DNA from: JBGSYN01 sp041750975
GTDB lineage: Bacteria; Pseudomonadota; Alphaproteobacteria; Geminicoccales; Geminicoccaceae
Reading direction: 5' to 3'
Assembly: GCA_041750975.1 (NCBI GenBank)
Contig: JBGSYN010000009.1
Location: 62,001-126,000 of the forward strand
DNA: 64,000 nt
The translations under genes were made by a program, and so were the position numbers. Under the pieces are notes generated by a model that saw only the letters and a list, made by a program, of their open reading frames with translations, ran no database searches and was not told the DNA's origin. Positions 51,786 through 60,275 of the stretch are shown here, piece by piece. The stretch's first letter is position 1, and every line of letters starts with the position of its first letter.

Positions 51786-53261
51786 CTAGTTCAATTCGGC
51801 GAATTGTCTCTCCAGAGCGCGAGCACGGCGCCTCTGAACGGACGATCCGATTCCCATGGCCTCCCGATACTTTGCGACTGTCCGACGCGCTAACACGACG
51901 CCTCGCAACCTCAAGCGGTCAACAATCTGATCGTCCGATAGCACATGGTACGATGTTTCCTGCTCGATCATACGTTTGATCTGTTGCCGGATTGCTTCGG
52001 CACTGTGAATTGCCTGGCCGCTGATGTCGGCGATAGCTGTTGAGAAGAAGTATTTTAGAGGAAGGGTTCCATGCGGCGTTGCGACATATTTGTCGGCGGT
52101 CGCCCGACTTACCGTGCTCTCATGCAGTGACGTCGCTTCAGCTATCTGCTTGAGCACAAGGGGTTGCAACCCAGCCGGTCCTTGCTTGAGAAACGGCTTT
52201 TGACGTTCAAAGATGGCGCGGCCCACCCTGATCATTGTTTGGGCTCGCTGATCGAGCGCCTTGACCAACCAATTCGCTGACTGCAGTCGCTCACTGAGAT
52301 AGTCACGATCCTTCTGCACCAATCCGGATCGACGAACCGACGTATAGTATTCGCGATCGACGATGACTTTGGGGAGCGTCGTACTGTTGAGACGAATGAA
52401 CCATCCTTCCCGCGTTGGTACCACATACAAATCCGGAATGACGGTTGCCGGTTCCGTATCCGTAAAGTTTCTTCCTGGGCGTGGATCGAGGGCCTTCAGC
52501 TCCATGATCATTTCTTGGAGGTCGCTCTCATCGACTCCGCATAATGCTCCGAGCTGAGTCAAATCGGCACGGGCAACGAGGTCGAGGTTGTCGATGAGGC
52601 ACGCCATGGCGGGATCCAGCCGCCCTCGCTCCATGAGTTGTAGTTTAAGGCAACCGCGTAGGTTCTGACTCCCTACTCCGCTCGGGTCGCATTGGCAGAT
52701 TGCATCGCGGCAACCAGCAATTGTTTCGACATCGACACCAATGGCAACCGATAATTCTTGATCGGTTTCGCGGATAAATCCGTCTTCGTCTAAATAGCCT
52801 AAGAGAATCCGAAGGACTTCACGTTCTTCGGCACGCATAGCCAGAACTGCGAGTTGCTCTTGGAGATAATCAACGAGCGTTCTTGGTTGCGTAAATTGCC
52901 ACTCGGCATCAAGCGTTTGGTGATGGTCACGCCTTGGATTTGACGCCCCGGTTATTGAAATTCTGTATTCGTCGGCCTTAGGGGAATCAGTGTTATGCCA
53001 ACCTTCATCCGGCTCAAGCCCATTGTCCTTTTGAGGGTTGGATCCAGAATCGGATCGGGATCGAGCTTCCACATCCTCCATCGAGCTTTCGGGCCCGTAT
53101 TTTGAGACGGCATCAAGGAAGGGATTCTCGCTCACTTCCTTTTCGATAGCCCGTGCTAATTCCAGGTTCGAAAGTTGCAGCATACGAATAGCCTGCTGCA
53201 GTTGGGGCGTGAGGACGATATTCTGTGTTTGTCTGAGATCTAGCCGCAAGCCAAGTGACAT
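51786..53261 (-). CDS. rpoN: RNA polymerase sigma-54 factor
   Basis: This 491-residue sigma factor recognises -24/-12 promoters. The N-terminal activator-interacting region is LGLRLDLRQTQNIVLTPQL-like (residues 3-21), followed by an acidic linker. The core-binding region is in the middle, and the RpoN box ARRTVAKYREAMGI lies near the C-terminus. Length is standard. It follows lptB by 12 bases, the conserved order in proteobacteria. Confidence 0.97.
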   Translation of the reverse strand: MSLGLRLDLRQTQNIVLTPQLQQAIRMLQLSNLELARAIEKEVSENPFLDAVSKYGPESSMEDVEARSRSDSGSNPQKDNGLEPDEGWHNTDSPKADEYRISITGASNPRRDHHQTLDAEWQFTQPRTLVDYLQEQLAVLAMRAEEREVLRILLGYLDEDGFIRETDQELSVAIGVDVETIAGCRDAICQCDPSGVGSQNLRGCLKLQLMERGRLDPAMACLIDNLDLVARADLTQLGALCGVDESDLQEMIMELKALDPRPGRNFTDTEPATVIPDLYVVPTREGWFIRLNSTTLPKVIVDREYYTSVRRSGLVQKDRDYLSERLQSANWLVKALDQRAQTMIRVGRAIFERQKPFLKQGPAGLQPLVLKQIAEATSLHESTVSRATADKYVATPHGTLPLKYFFSTAIADISGQAIHSAEAIRQQIKRMIEQETSYHVLSDDQIVDRLRLRGVVLARRTVAKYREAMGIGSSVQRRRARALERQFAELN

Positions 53262-53273
53262 GGCTAATCACCG

Positions 53274-54182
53274 TCAGAGGGCAAATCGATCGCCGAGGTA
53301 GACACGACGCACCGCAGTATCCTGAATAACCTCTGTCGGCGATCCTTCGGTCAAGATTTTTCCATTGTGCAGGATGTAGGCGCGGTCGATGATCTGGAGC
53401 GTATCGCGAACATTGTGATCGGTGATTAAGACCCCAAGTCCGCGCTCCTTCAGCTGGCCGACGAGGTCCCGTATTTCGTCGACACTTATTGGGTCGATTC
53501 CGGCCAGTGGCTCATCGAGGAGAATATAACGAGGTGCCGATGCCAAAGCACGGGCAATTTCCAGCCGCCGTCTTTCGCCGCCTGAAAGTGCCACCGCTTT
53601 GGTATGGCTCAGATGGCCGATTGAAAACTCATCAAGCAGTGCTCGAGCGCGTTCGTTGACCTCAAATGTTGAGATTTTGAGCGTTTCTAGAACAAGACGC
53701 AGATTATCGAGAACCGTGAGGCCACGGAAAATCGAAGCTTCCTGCGGTAGGTAGCCAATGCCACAGCGAGCACGACGATACATTGGCAGATTTGAGACAT
53801 CGAGACCGTCAACGACTACCCGACCGCCATCCGCCTTGATCAAGCCAACTATCGAATAAAAGCAAGTTGTCTTGCCGGCACCATTGGGACCGAGAAGACC
53901 AATAGCCTCACCTCGATGCAGCGTTACCGAAACATCCGCCAGCACTGCACGCCCCAGGTAAGTTTTCTGGAGATTTGAGGCAGACAGACATTTCGCGCGA
54001 TCCCCCAGCAAGGCATGATTGCGTTCATTCGACAATGCGCCAGCACTGAATCCAATTGGTTGCGTCGTGGTATCGACTAGTTTTGGTTTTGCCAGTGCCA
54101 ACAGTATATTTCCCGACCGCAGTTTCTCAATTTTCAGAGGTTGACGCCGAACCTGGCTGAAAGAGTGCTTTGACCCTCCCAT
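53274..54182 (-). CDS. lptB: LPS export ABC transporter ATP-binding protein LptB
   Basis: This protein of about 302 residues powers LPS extraction from the inner membrane. Walker A is GLLGPNGAGKTTCFYSIVG, the signature is LSGGERRRLEIARAL, and Walker B is YILLDEPLAGIDP. It carries an extra N-terminal segment of about 60 residues before the ABC domain (SASNLQKTYLGRAV). ATG 54182 has an AAGG site; the segment overlaps lptA by 56 bases, so the true start may be later, such as an internal TTG. lptA, upstream, and rpoN, downstream, are the usual neighbours. Confidence 0.93.
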   Translation of the reverse strand: MGGSKHSFSQVRRQPLKIEKLRSGNILLALAKPKLVDTTTQPIGFSAGALSNERNHALLGDRAKCLSASNLQKTYLGRAVLADVSVTLHRGEAIGLLGPNGAGKTTCFYSIVGLIKADGGRVVVDGLDVSNLPMYRRARCGIGYLPQEASIFRGLTVLDNLRLVLETLKISTFEVNERARALLDEFSIGHLSHTKAVALSGGERRRLEIARALASAPRYILLDEPLAGIDPISVDEIRDLVGQLKERGLGVLITDHNVRDTLQIIDRAYILHNGKILTEGSPTEVIQDTAVRRVYLGDRFAL

Positions 54183-54675
54183 CACCTTGGTTTTCTGCGC
54201 GGACTGTCGCAATGTCGTTGGCCAGATCGATGTTCAGTTTTGAACCCTCAATAATATTGTCACCCCGAGTGAGAACCACGTTCCCTGTTAGTTCCATTGT
54301 GGCAGCAATAAGATCGTAGACACCTACATCGCCAGAGGCCGTCTCGGTCGGCGACGTGATCACGACATTTCCCTCAGCTTCAATTCTCTCAATTGGCTGG
54401 CTGTTGGCGGTATCCTCGCCGCTGAGCTGGTAGAATACAACAAGCCGATCGGCCTTGAGCGCGATGGCGCCTTGGAGCGCATCGACATTGCCCGAGAATA
54501 TTGCCGTACTCTCAGCTTGCCGAACCTCAAGGTCGTCCGATTCTATCTCGACGGGCAAACTGCTATTGTGATCGGAAAAACTATCCTGCGCAATGCATTG
54601 GCTGACGCCCGACAATAGTATCGACAGAAAAAAAACGGTGGAACGCCACGATGTCTTGATCCAAGCACTCGGCAT
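54127..54675 (-). CDS. lptA: LPS transport periplasmic protein LptA
   Basis: This protein of about 182 residues has a signal segment (STVFFLSILLSGVSQCIA) and an OstA-like beta-jellyroll: VEIESDDLEVRQAESTAIFSG, then EGNVVITSPTETASGDVG and GNVVLTRGDNIIEGSKLNIDL. These repeats form the periplasmic bridge that carries LPS. The ATG at 54675 starts two bases after the kdsD stop; a TTG nine codons earlier is less likely. LptC, which usually lies between kdsD and lptA, is not present here. Confidence 0.9.
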   Translation of the reverse strand: MPSAWIKTSWRSTVFFLSILLSGVSQCIAQDSFSDHNSSLPVEIESDDLEVRQAESTAIFSGNVDALQGAIALKADRLVVFYQLSGEDTANSQPIERIEAEGNVVITSPTETASGDVGVYDLIAATMELTGNVVLTRGDNIIEGSKLNIDLANDIATVRAENQGDGRVKALFQPGSASTSEN

Positions 54676-54677
54676 GC

Positions 54678-55712
54678 CTATGCGATTCCGGCGCGGAGGC
54701 AATCGTGCAAATGGATCGCACCAATAACTTTTCCATCTTCAAGGACGAGTAGGACCGTTACGGATTTGCTGTTCATCAGCGCCAACGCCTCGACCGCCAG
54801 AGATTTTTTATCGATCGTCACAGGGCGCAGGCTCATAATTTGCTCGACTGTCCATTCAAGTAAGCCGGGTCCCATGTGTCGTCGAAGATCTCCATCGGTA
54901 ACGATCCCCACCAACTTATCTTCCTTATCGATAACGGCAACGCAGCCGAGACATTTGCGCGTCATCATCAACAACGCGTCGGCAAGTGACGTACCCAATG
55001 ATACGAGCGGCAAATCCTCGCCCATACGCATGATCTGTTCGACCCGCATTAGCTGGCTACCAAGTTTGCCGCCAGGATGAAAGACGGCAAAATCCTTTGC
55101 CGTAAACCCTGCAAGTCGTAGCAATGCCACTGCCAGCGCGTCGCCCAGGGCAAGCATGCATGTAGTCGAGGTCGTGGGCGCCAGCCCGAGAGGACAGGCT
55201 TCGCGGATCTCGGGGAGTATGAGAGCCACGTCCGCAGTTGTCGCGAGGGTACTCTGCTGCCGTCCAGTCATGGCAATCAGTGGTATTTCGAAGCGGCGAG
55301 TGTAGAGAGTAATGTCGCGCAACTCGGGAACCTCGCCTGAGTTGGATAGCGCCAAAACTGCATCATCTTTCGTCACCATGCCTAGATCGCCATGGCTTGC
55401 CTCTCCTGGATGCACGAACATCGACGGGGTGCCTGTCGACGCGAGGGTGGCAGCAATTTTTCGCGCCACATGTCCACTCTTGCCCATTCCCGTAACGACG
55501 ACGCGGCCTTTGATTGCAGCAATAAGTTTGACGGCAAGCACGAAATCCTGACCGAGGCTTAAACCGACCTTCCGAAGCGCCTCGCTTTCAATTTCCAGGA
55601 CTTGCCGCGCACTGTCGATGGCGACATCGTGGTTTGGTTGCATGGAAGCATTGCGCGGAAGGACCTCGGGTTCAGAGTCGCGGCGCGTTTGTTGCTCCAA
55701 CTTGATTGCCAT
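54678..55712 (-). CDS. kdsD: D-arabinose-5-phosphate isomerase (KpsF/GutQ family)
   Basis: This 344-residue enzyme makes arabinose-5-phosphate for Kdo synthesis. The SIS domain has GMGKSGHVARKIAATLASTG and FVHPGEASHGDLGM (about residues 75-110). The block EACPLGLAPTTSTT follows, and two C-terminal CBS motifs are visible, with VIDKEDKLVGIVTDGDLRRH and VLVLEDGKVIGAIHLHD. It precedes lptA directly, consistent with a joint role in LPS biogenesis. Confidence 0.95.
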   Translation of the reverse strand: MAIKLEQQTRRDSEPEVLPRNASMQPNHDVAIDSARQVLEIESEALRKVGLSLGQDFVLAVKLIAAIKGRVVVTGMGKSGHVARKIAATLASTGTPSMFVHPGEASHGDLGMVTKDDAVLALSNSGEVPELRDITLYTRRFEIPLIAMTGRQQSTLATTADVALILPEIREACPLGLAPTTSTTCMLALGDALAVALLRLAGFTAKDFAVFHPGGKLGSQLMRVEQIMRMGEDLPLVSLGTSLADALLMMTRKCLGCVAVIDKEDKLVGIVTDGDLRRHMGPGLLEWTVEQIMSLRPVTIDKKSLAVEALALMNSKSVTVLLVLEDGKVIGAIHLHDCLRAGIA

Positions 55713-55841
55713 AAGCTATACAGATCACATCAGGGGTATTGGCGGATAGCCAAAAGTATGGGGGCTCTCTGACAACGCGTCAACGAAACGCCTGCGGAAG
55801 TGGCTCTGCAATCCCGCTATCGAATAACAGTGCCCATTCGA

Positions 55842-56477
55842 TCAACTGTGGGCAAAGATGTCCTCATCTTCCCAGCCAGCAAGATCAAGCGCTACTCGGG
55901 AAGGGAGAAATTCGAAGCATTGTTTCGCGTAACCTAAGCGGCCTTCGCGCTCGAGCATTTCGTCTAGACGATGTCTAAGGTCGTGCAGGTGAATCACATC
56001 TCGTGCAGCATAGAGCTTCTGTGCGTCGGTCAATTCGGGGCGCCCCCAATCAGAACTCTGTTCGACCTTCGCCATTTCCGTTCCTAAGAGTTCTCGAACC
56101 AGGTCTTTCAGACCATGACGATCAGTGTAGGTGCGAGCGAGCCTAGACGCGATCTTGGTGCAATAAATCGGTCCACAAGTCACACCCAGATATCTCGAGA
56201 GTACTGCTAGATCGAACCGGCCAAAGTGAAATATCTTTAAACGATCGGGGCGCTCCAAAAGAGCAACAAGATTCGGCGCGGAGTAACTTCCGGAACTGAA
56301 CATGACGAGATGCACGTCGCCAGATCCATCTGTCAATTGCACCAGACACAGCCGATCACGCTCGACATGTAGCCCCATCGTTTCTGTATCAACGGCTATG
56401 CTGTCGCCTAACTCCAGAGTGTCAGGAAGATCACCATGATGGACATGGATCTGAAAACCGTCCGACCCTCCCTGCAA
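55842..56477 (-). CDS. rnd: Short ribonuclease D-like 3'-5' exonuclease
   Basis: This 211-residue DEDDy exonuclease resembles the catalytic domain of RNase D, which trims tRNA and other stable RNA 3' ends. ExoI is AVDTETMGLH, ExoII is KIFHFGRFDLAVLSRYLG, and ExoIII is YAARDVIHLHDLR with the Tyr-x3-Asp pattern. The HRDC domains of E. coli RNase D are missing, as is common for the alphaproteobacterial short form. The start is TTG 56477. It begins about 90 bases downstream of tRNA-Leu in the same direction. Confidence 0.88.
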   Translation of the reverse strand: MQGGSDGFQIHVHHGDLPDTLELGDSIAVDTETMGLHVERDRLCLVQLTDGSGDVHLVMFSSGSYSAPNLVALLERPDRLKIFHFGRFDLAVLSRYLGVTCGPIYCTKIASRLARTYTDRHGLKDLVRELLGTEMAKVEQSSDWGRPELTDAQKLYAARDVIHLHDLRHRLDEMLEREGRLGYAKQCFEFLPSRVALDLAGWEDEDIFAHS

Positions 56478-56564
56478 CAGCTGCGGATCTCCTTATGCTG
56501 GTATTTAATCGACGGCCGCCGATCGACCGATCTGCATTGCTGCGCGAAATCTCATGTGTAGAGA

Positions 56565-56651
56565 TGGTGCCCAGAAGAGGACTCGAACCTCCACTCCCAC
56601 AAGGGAACAGGCACCTGAAGCCTGCGCGTCTACCAATTCCGCCATCTGGGC
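56565..56651 (-). tRNA. tRNA-Leu (anticodon CAG)
   Basis: The minus strand reads GCCCAGATGGCGGAATTGG and onward, ending TCTGGGCACCA. The seven-base acceptor stem GCCCAGA pairs with TCTGGGC, and CCA is encoded. The anticodon arm is CAGGC-TTCAGGT-GCCTG with anticodon CAG. A long variable arm (TTCCC..GGGAG) marks a class II leucine tRNA. The T-loop is TTCGAGT. The length of 87 bases is normal. Confidence 0.98.
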
Positions 56652-56794
56652 TCGACGAGAGCTTACGTTTATGGATTTCATGATTAGAGGTCAACCGGGA
56701 TGACGCAAATGACACATTAGCTGTTAGTCTGTGGTTTTCCTCGCTTGCGAGAGCTAATTCTTCGGCCAGAAGTAAGCTCGAAAGGGGTTGTTTA

Positions 56795-57739
56795 ATGGCC
56801 ATCAATGCTGTCACTGTTTTCGGTGGCACGGGTTTTGTCGGGCGCCAGATCATCCGTCGTCTGGCACAGACGGGTGCGGCAATCCGGGTGCCGACCCGCA
56901 ATGCCGATCGTGTTCTTCCACTTCGGCCTATGGGTGAGGTTGGTCAGATCGTGGCTCTCCAGTGGGACGGCCGGAACCTATCGGCTCTCGAGAAACTGGT
57001 AGGTGACGTCGACTGTGTCATCAATCTCATCGGCATTCTCGCCGAACGGCGAGCCGGAGATTTTCAAAGTCTCCAGGCAAAACTCCCGGGTCATATTGCC
57101 AGTGTCGCGATGCGGCAAAAAGTAGGTCATTTTATCCAAATGTCCGCGATTGGCGCGGATGCGAATTCACCGAGTGAATATGCGCAAACGAAAGCAGCAG
57201 GCGAGCAATCGGTGCTGGAGGCTTTCCCGAGCGCCACGATCCTGCGCCCAAGTATCATTTTCGGGCCCGGTGACGGATTTTTCTCTCTGTTCGCTAATAT
57301 GAGCCGTTTCTCGCCGATGCTTCCGCTGATCGCGGGCGGACATACTAAGTTTCAGCCCGTGTACGTCGGGGACGTCGCTGAAGCGACGTCAAAGGTTATG
57401 GTGGAGGTCAATTCAAGGGGCCAAACGTTCGAACTGGGCGGGCCTAAGGTCTACTCTTTCCAAGAGCTACTTCGCTACACGCTCACAGTGATTGATCGAA
57501 GGCGACTCCTAATCCCAATACCAATGGGCATTGCTCGGCTCCAGGCAAGGCTAGCTGAAATGTTGCCAAATCCGCCACTTACACGCGACCAGCTTCGCCT
57601 TCTGCAAAGGGACAATGTCGTCTCATCGGATGCCAAGGGTTTGGAGGATCTTATGATCCGGCCTACTCCACTTGAGCTTGTGGTTCCAGAATATCTGAGC
57701 CCATACTCAGCGCTCGCGATCAAGGCGCCCATTGTTTAG
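56795..57739 (+). CDS. NDUFA9-like NAD(P)-binding protein (extended-type SDR)
   Basis: This 314-residue protein has a Rossmann start VTVFGGTGFVGRQIIRRL and blocks VINLIGILAERRAGDFQ and STSAIGAD-like (QMSAIGADANSPSEYAQTKAAGE with the Tyr-x3-Lys active pair). This matches the atypical epimerase family of complex I subunit NDUFA9/39 kDa and alphaproteobacterial homologues. In mitochondria it binds NADPH in complex I; the role in bacteria is less clear. Its stop overlaps the uppP stop by four bases (TTAG). Confidence 0.87.
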   Translation: MAINAVTVFGGTGFVGRQIIRRLAQTGAAIRVPTRNADRVLPLRPMGEVGQIVALQWDGRNLSALEKLVGDVDCVINLIGILAERRAGDFQSLQAKLPGHIASVAMRQKVGHFIQMSAIGADANSPSEYAQTKAAGEQSVLEAFPSATILRPSIIFGPGDGFFSLFANMSRFSPMLPLIAGGHTKFQPVYVGDVAEATSKVMVEVNSRGQTFELGGPKVYSFQELLRYTLTVIDRRRLLIPIPMGIARLQARLAEMLPNPPLTRDQLRLLQRDNVVSSDAKGLEDLMIRPTPLELVVPEYLSPYSALAIKAPIV

Positions 57740-58545
57740 CTACTGAAATGAACAATGACGAGCAGCGCCACGCCTAGAGCAATCCGGTAAATCACGAATG
57801 GTGTAAAGCTGGCAGTGCGTAGCCAGCGCATCATCAGGAAAATGGCTATCAATGCGCTGATCAGGGAGAGGAAAGCGGCAATCAATGCGTCTCGTCCGAG
57901 TGCGAGGTCGCCAATCTGAACAATCTCGAGAGTAGCAAGTGCCCCGGCGGCAAGAATCGTCGGGATCGAAAGCAGCATGGAAAACTTCGCCGCATCAGTG
58001 CGCCTGAACCCGATCATTCTGGCGGCGGTCATTGTTATCCCGGCGCGGCTAGTCCCCGGAATTAGTGCCAAGACTTGGGCAAGACCGATCAACAACGCAT
58101 CGCGATAGCTAAGTGTATCGAGGTCGCGCTGAGCGGGAACTAATCGATCGGCCAACCAAAGCACAACCCCAAATCCAATCATTGCCCATGCGATGATGAG
58201 AAGCGATCGGAACTCGACTTCAGCAACTTCATGGAGGACAAATCCGGCGACAATGACGGGAACAGTCGCCAAGCCGATCTTCCAGGCGAGCGCTCTTTGA
58301 TGACCGGAATTGATACTTGGGTTCCTCGGCTGGAAAAAGCTGCCCGCTAACGTCGTTAAATCACGATAGAGATAGATCACGACGGCACCAAGCGTTCCCA
58401 TATGCACGGCGACATCGATCAGGACGCCCTGGTCCGGCCAATCCGTGAGGAGAGGGATCATGATCAGATGGCCGGAACTGCTGATTGGCAAGAATTCCGT
58501 GATTCCTTGCACGAGTGCAAGCAGGACGAGGTGAAGCGGATCCAT
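57736..58545 (-). CDS. uppP: Undecaprenyl-diphosphate phosphatase UppP
   Basis: This 269-residue integral membrane enzyme recycles the cell-wall lipid carrier and confers bacitracin tolerance. The active-site blocks QGITEFLPISSSGHLI (near residue 13) and IPGTSRAGITMTAARMIG (near residue 155) are present. The second Ser of the common PGxSRSG motif is Ala here, while the Ser before the Arg is kept. Several hydrophobic helices complete the fold. It is convergent with the dehydrogenase gene. Confidence 0.95.
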   Translation of the reverse strand: MDPLHLVLLALVQGITEFLPISSSGHLIMIPLLTDWPDQGVLIDVAVHMGTLGAVVIYLYRDLTTLAGSFFQPRNPSINSGHQRALAWKIGLATVPVIVAGFVLHEVAEVEFRSLLIIAWAMIGFGVVLWLADRLVPAQRDLDTLSYRDALLIGLAQVLALIPGTSRAGITMTAARMIGFRRTDAAKFSMLLSIPTILAAGALATLEIVQIGDLALGRDALIAAFLSLISALIAIFLMMRWLRTASFTPFVIYRIALGVALLVIVHFSS

Positions 58546-58563
58546 TCGGTTCTCATTGTTAGC

Positions 58564-58663
58564 GTCTCATTTTGAGACTAAGTTGCTGAGAGAGTATCGT
58601 TTTGCCGCCAAACGCCGACGTGCCTCGTTCTGAAGCCTCCGATATAGTAACATTTTGAGACTA
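58564..58663 (+). repeat. Palindrome and repeated 13-mer upstream of gltD
   Basis: GTCTCATTTTGAGAC (58564-58578) is a perfect inverted repeat with a three-base centre. The 13-mer CATTTTGAGACTA occurs twice, at 58568-58580 and at 58651-58663, 83 bases apart. Both copies lie in the 256-base gap between uppP and gltD. The gap otherwise holds no gene. A regulator operator or transcription signal is possible; the function is unknown. Confidence 0.5.
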
Positions 58664-58801
58664 TCCGGCGCCGCAAACTGGACATCTCGGATATGCAAAT
58701 CTATAATCGTGTCGGTGCGGTCGATGTACTCAAAAAATACAAAATGCTATCGCGCTGCGGTTCTACAAAGTTTTCCATTTGTCTTAAGTTGGAGGGGTGC
58801 G

Positions 58802-60256
58802 ATGCCCAACCCCATGATGCAATTCGTCGAAGTGCCGCGCGGCATGCCGGAAAAGCGCACCAGCCAGGAGCGCGTTCATGATTTTAGTGAAGTCTATGGA
58901 GACTACGAAGCAGCGAAGGCTGCAGAGCAGGCTTCACGATGCGAACAATGCGGAATTCCCTTCTGTCAGGTGCATTGTCCTCTGCACAACAATATACCCG
59001 ACTGGTTGCATTTAACGGCGACAGGTCGGTTGGAGGAGGCCTATGAGCTGTCATCAGCGACCAACAATATGCCGGAAATATGCGGCCGCATCTGCCCTCA
59101 GGACCGCTTGTGTGAGGGTAACTGTGTAATAGAGCAGGCGGGTCATGGCACCGTCACAATTGGCGCCGTCGAGCGGTACATCACCGACACCGCTTTTGAA
59201 ATGGGTTGGGTCAAACCGGTCCAGCCGTTGCGTGAACTTGATACGTCAGTCGGGATAATTGGGGCAGGTCCGGCGGGCCTTGCCGCCGCAGAAGAGCTCC
59301 GCCGAGCCGGGCACCAAGTCTATGTGTATGACCGCTACGACCGAATTGGCGGTCTCCTGATTTACGGTATTCCGGGCTTCAAGCTTGAGAAGGACATAGT
59401 TGTTCGCCGGGCCAAGCGACTGGAGCAGAGTGGCGTTACGTTCCACTATGGTGCCGACATTGGTGGCGAAGCGCTGACTTTCGATGGATTGAGACGCCGT
59501 CATCATGCGGTATTCGTCGCCACCGGGGTGTACCAAGCGCGCGGGTTAGATATTCCAGGAATTGAACTCAGGAATGTTGTGCCGGCGTTGGAGTATCTTA
59601 CAGCAAGCAATCGCAAGGGGCTTGGTGACGACGTACCCGATTTCGACAATGGACGTCTGGACGCCAAGGATCGAAACGTCGTGGTTGTCGGCGGTGGCGA
59701 TACCGCGATGGACTGCGTCCGAACGGCGGTCCGGCAAGGTGCCAAATCGGTACGCTGTCTCTATCGTCGTGATCGGGAAAACATGCCCGGATCGATGCGG
59801 GAAGTCGAGAACGCAGAAGAGGAAGGCGTAGAATTCATTTGGCTTGCAGCCCCAGAAGCGTTTCTCGGTATCGAAAAGGTCGAAACCGTTCGTGCATTCC
59901 GAATGCGGCTTGGTGCTCCTGATGCGACCGGTAGACGTACTCCAGAACCAATTCCCGGATCGGCCTTTACCATGCAATGCGACCTTGTCATCAAGGCTCT
60001 TGGATTCGATCCCGAGAATCTCGAGGGGCTTTTTGGGCAACCGGAATTGAAACTGACGAGATGGGGCACTGTGACGATCGATTGGGATACAATGATGACC
60101 TCATTGCCAGGTGTTTTTGCAGGTGGCGACATCGTACGTGGTGCTTCGCTAGTCGTCTGGGGTGTGCGCGACGGTCGCGATGCGGCACGAGGAATTAGTG
60201 GCTATCTCGCCCAACAGGCGGAAGAAAAGTCGCCGCAATTCGCGCTCGCTTCATGA
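58802..60256 (+). CDS. gltD: Glutamate synthase (NADPH) small subunit
   Basis: This 484-residue flavoprotein passes electrons from NADPH to the large subunit. The N-terminal domain has two cysteine clusters for [4Fe-4S] (CEQCGIPFCQVHCP and CGRICPQDRLCEGNC). The FAD motif is GAGPAGLAAAEELRRAGH and the NADPH motif VVVGGGDTAMDCVRTAV. The block GLLIYGIPGFKLEK is typical. The start is ATG 58802 with a strong GGAGGGG site; longer upstream frames are not needed. gltB follows after 19 bases. Confidence 0.97.
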   Translation: MPNPMMQFVEVPRGMPEKRTSQERVHDFSEVYGDYEAAKAAEQASRCEQCGIPFCQVHCPLHNNIPDWLHLTATGRLEEAYELSSATNNMPEICGRICPQDRLCEGNCVIEQAGHGTVTIGAVERYITDTAFEMGWVKPVQPLRELDTSVGIIGAGPAGLAAAEELRRAGHQVYVYDRYDRIGGLLIYGIPGFKLEKDIVVRRAKRLEQSGVTFHYGADIGGEALTFDGLRRRHHAVFVATGVYQARGLDIPGIELRNVVPALEYLTASNRKGLGDDVPDFDNGRLDAKDRNVVVVGGGDTAMDCVRTAVRQGAKSVRCLYRRDRENMPGSMREVENAEEEGVEFIWLAAPEAFLGIEKVETVRAFRMRLGAPDATGRRTPEPIPGSAFTMQCDLVIKALGFDPENLEGLFGQPELKLTRWGTVTIDWDTMMTSLPGVFAGGDIVRGASLVVWGVRDGRDAARGISGYLAQQAEEKSPQFALAS

Positions 60257-60275
60257 GAGTGCAGGAGAACGCCGG

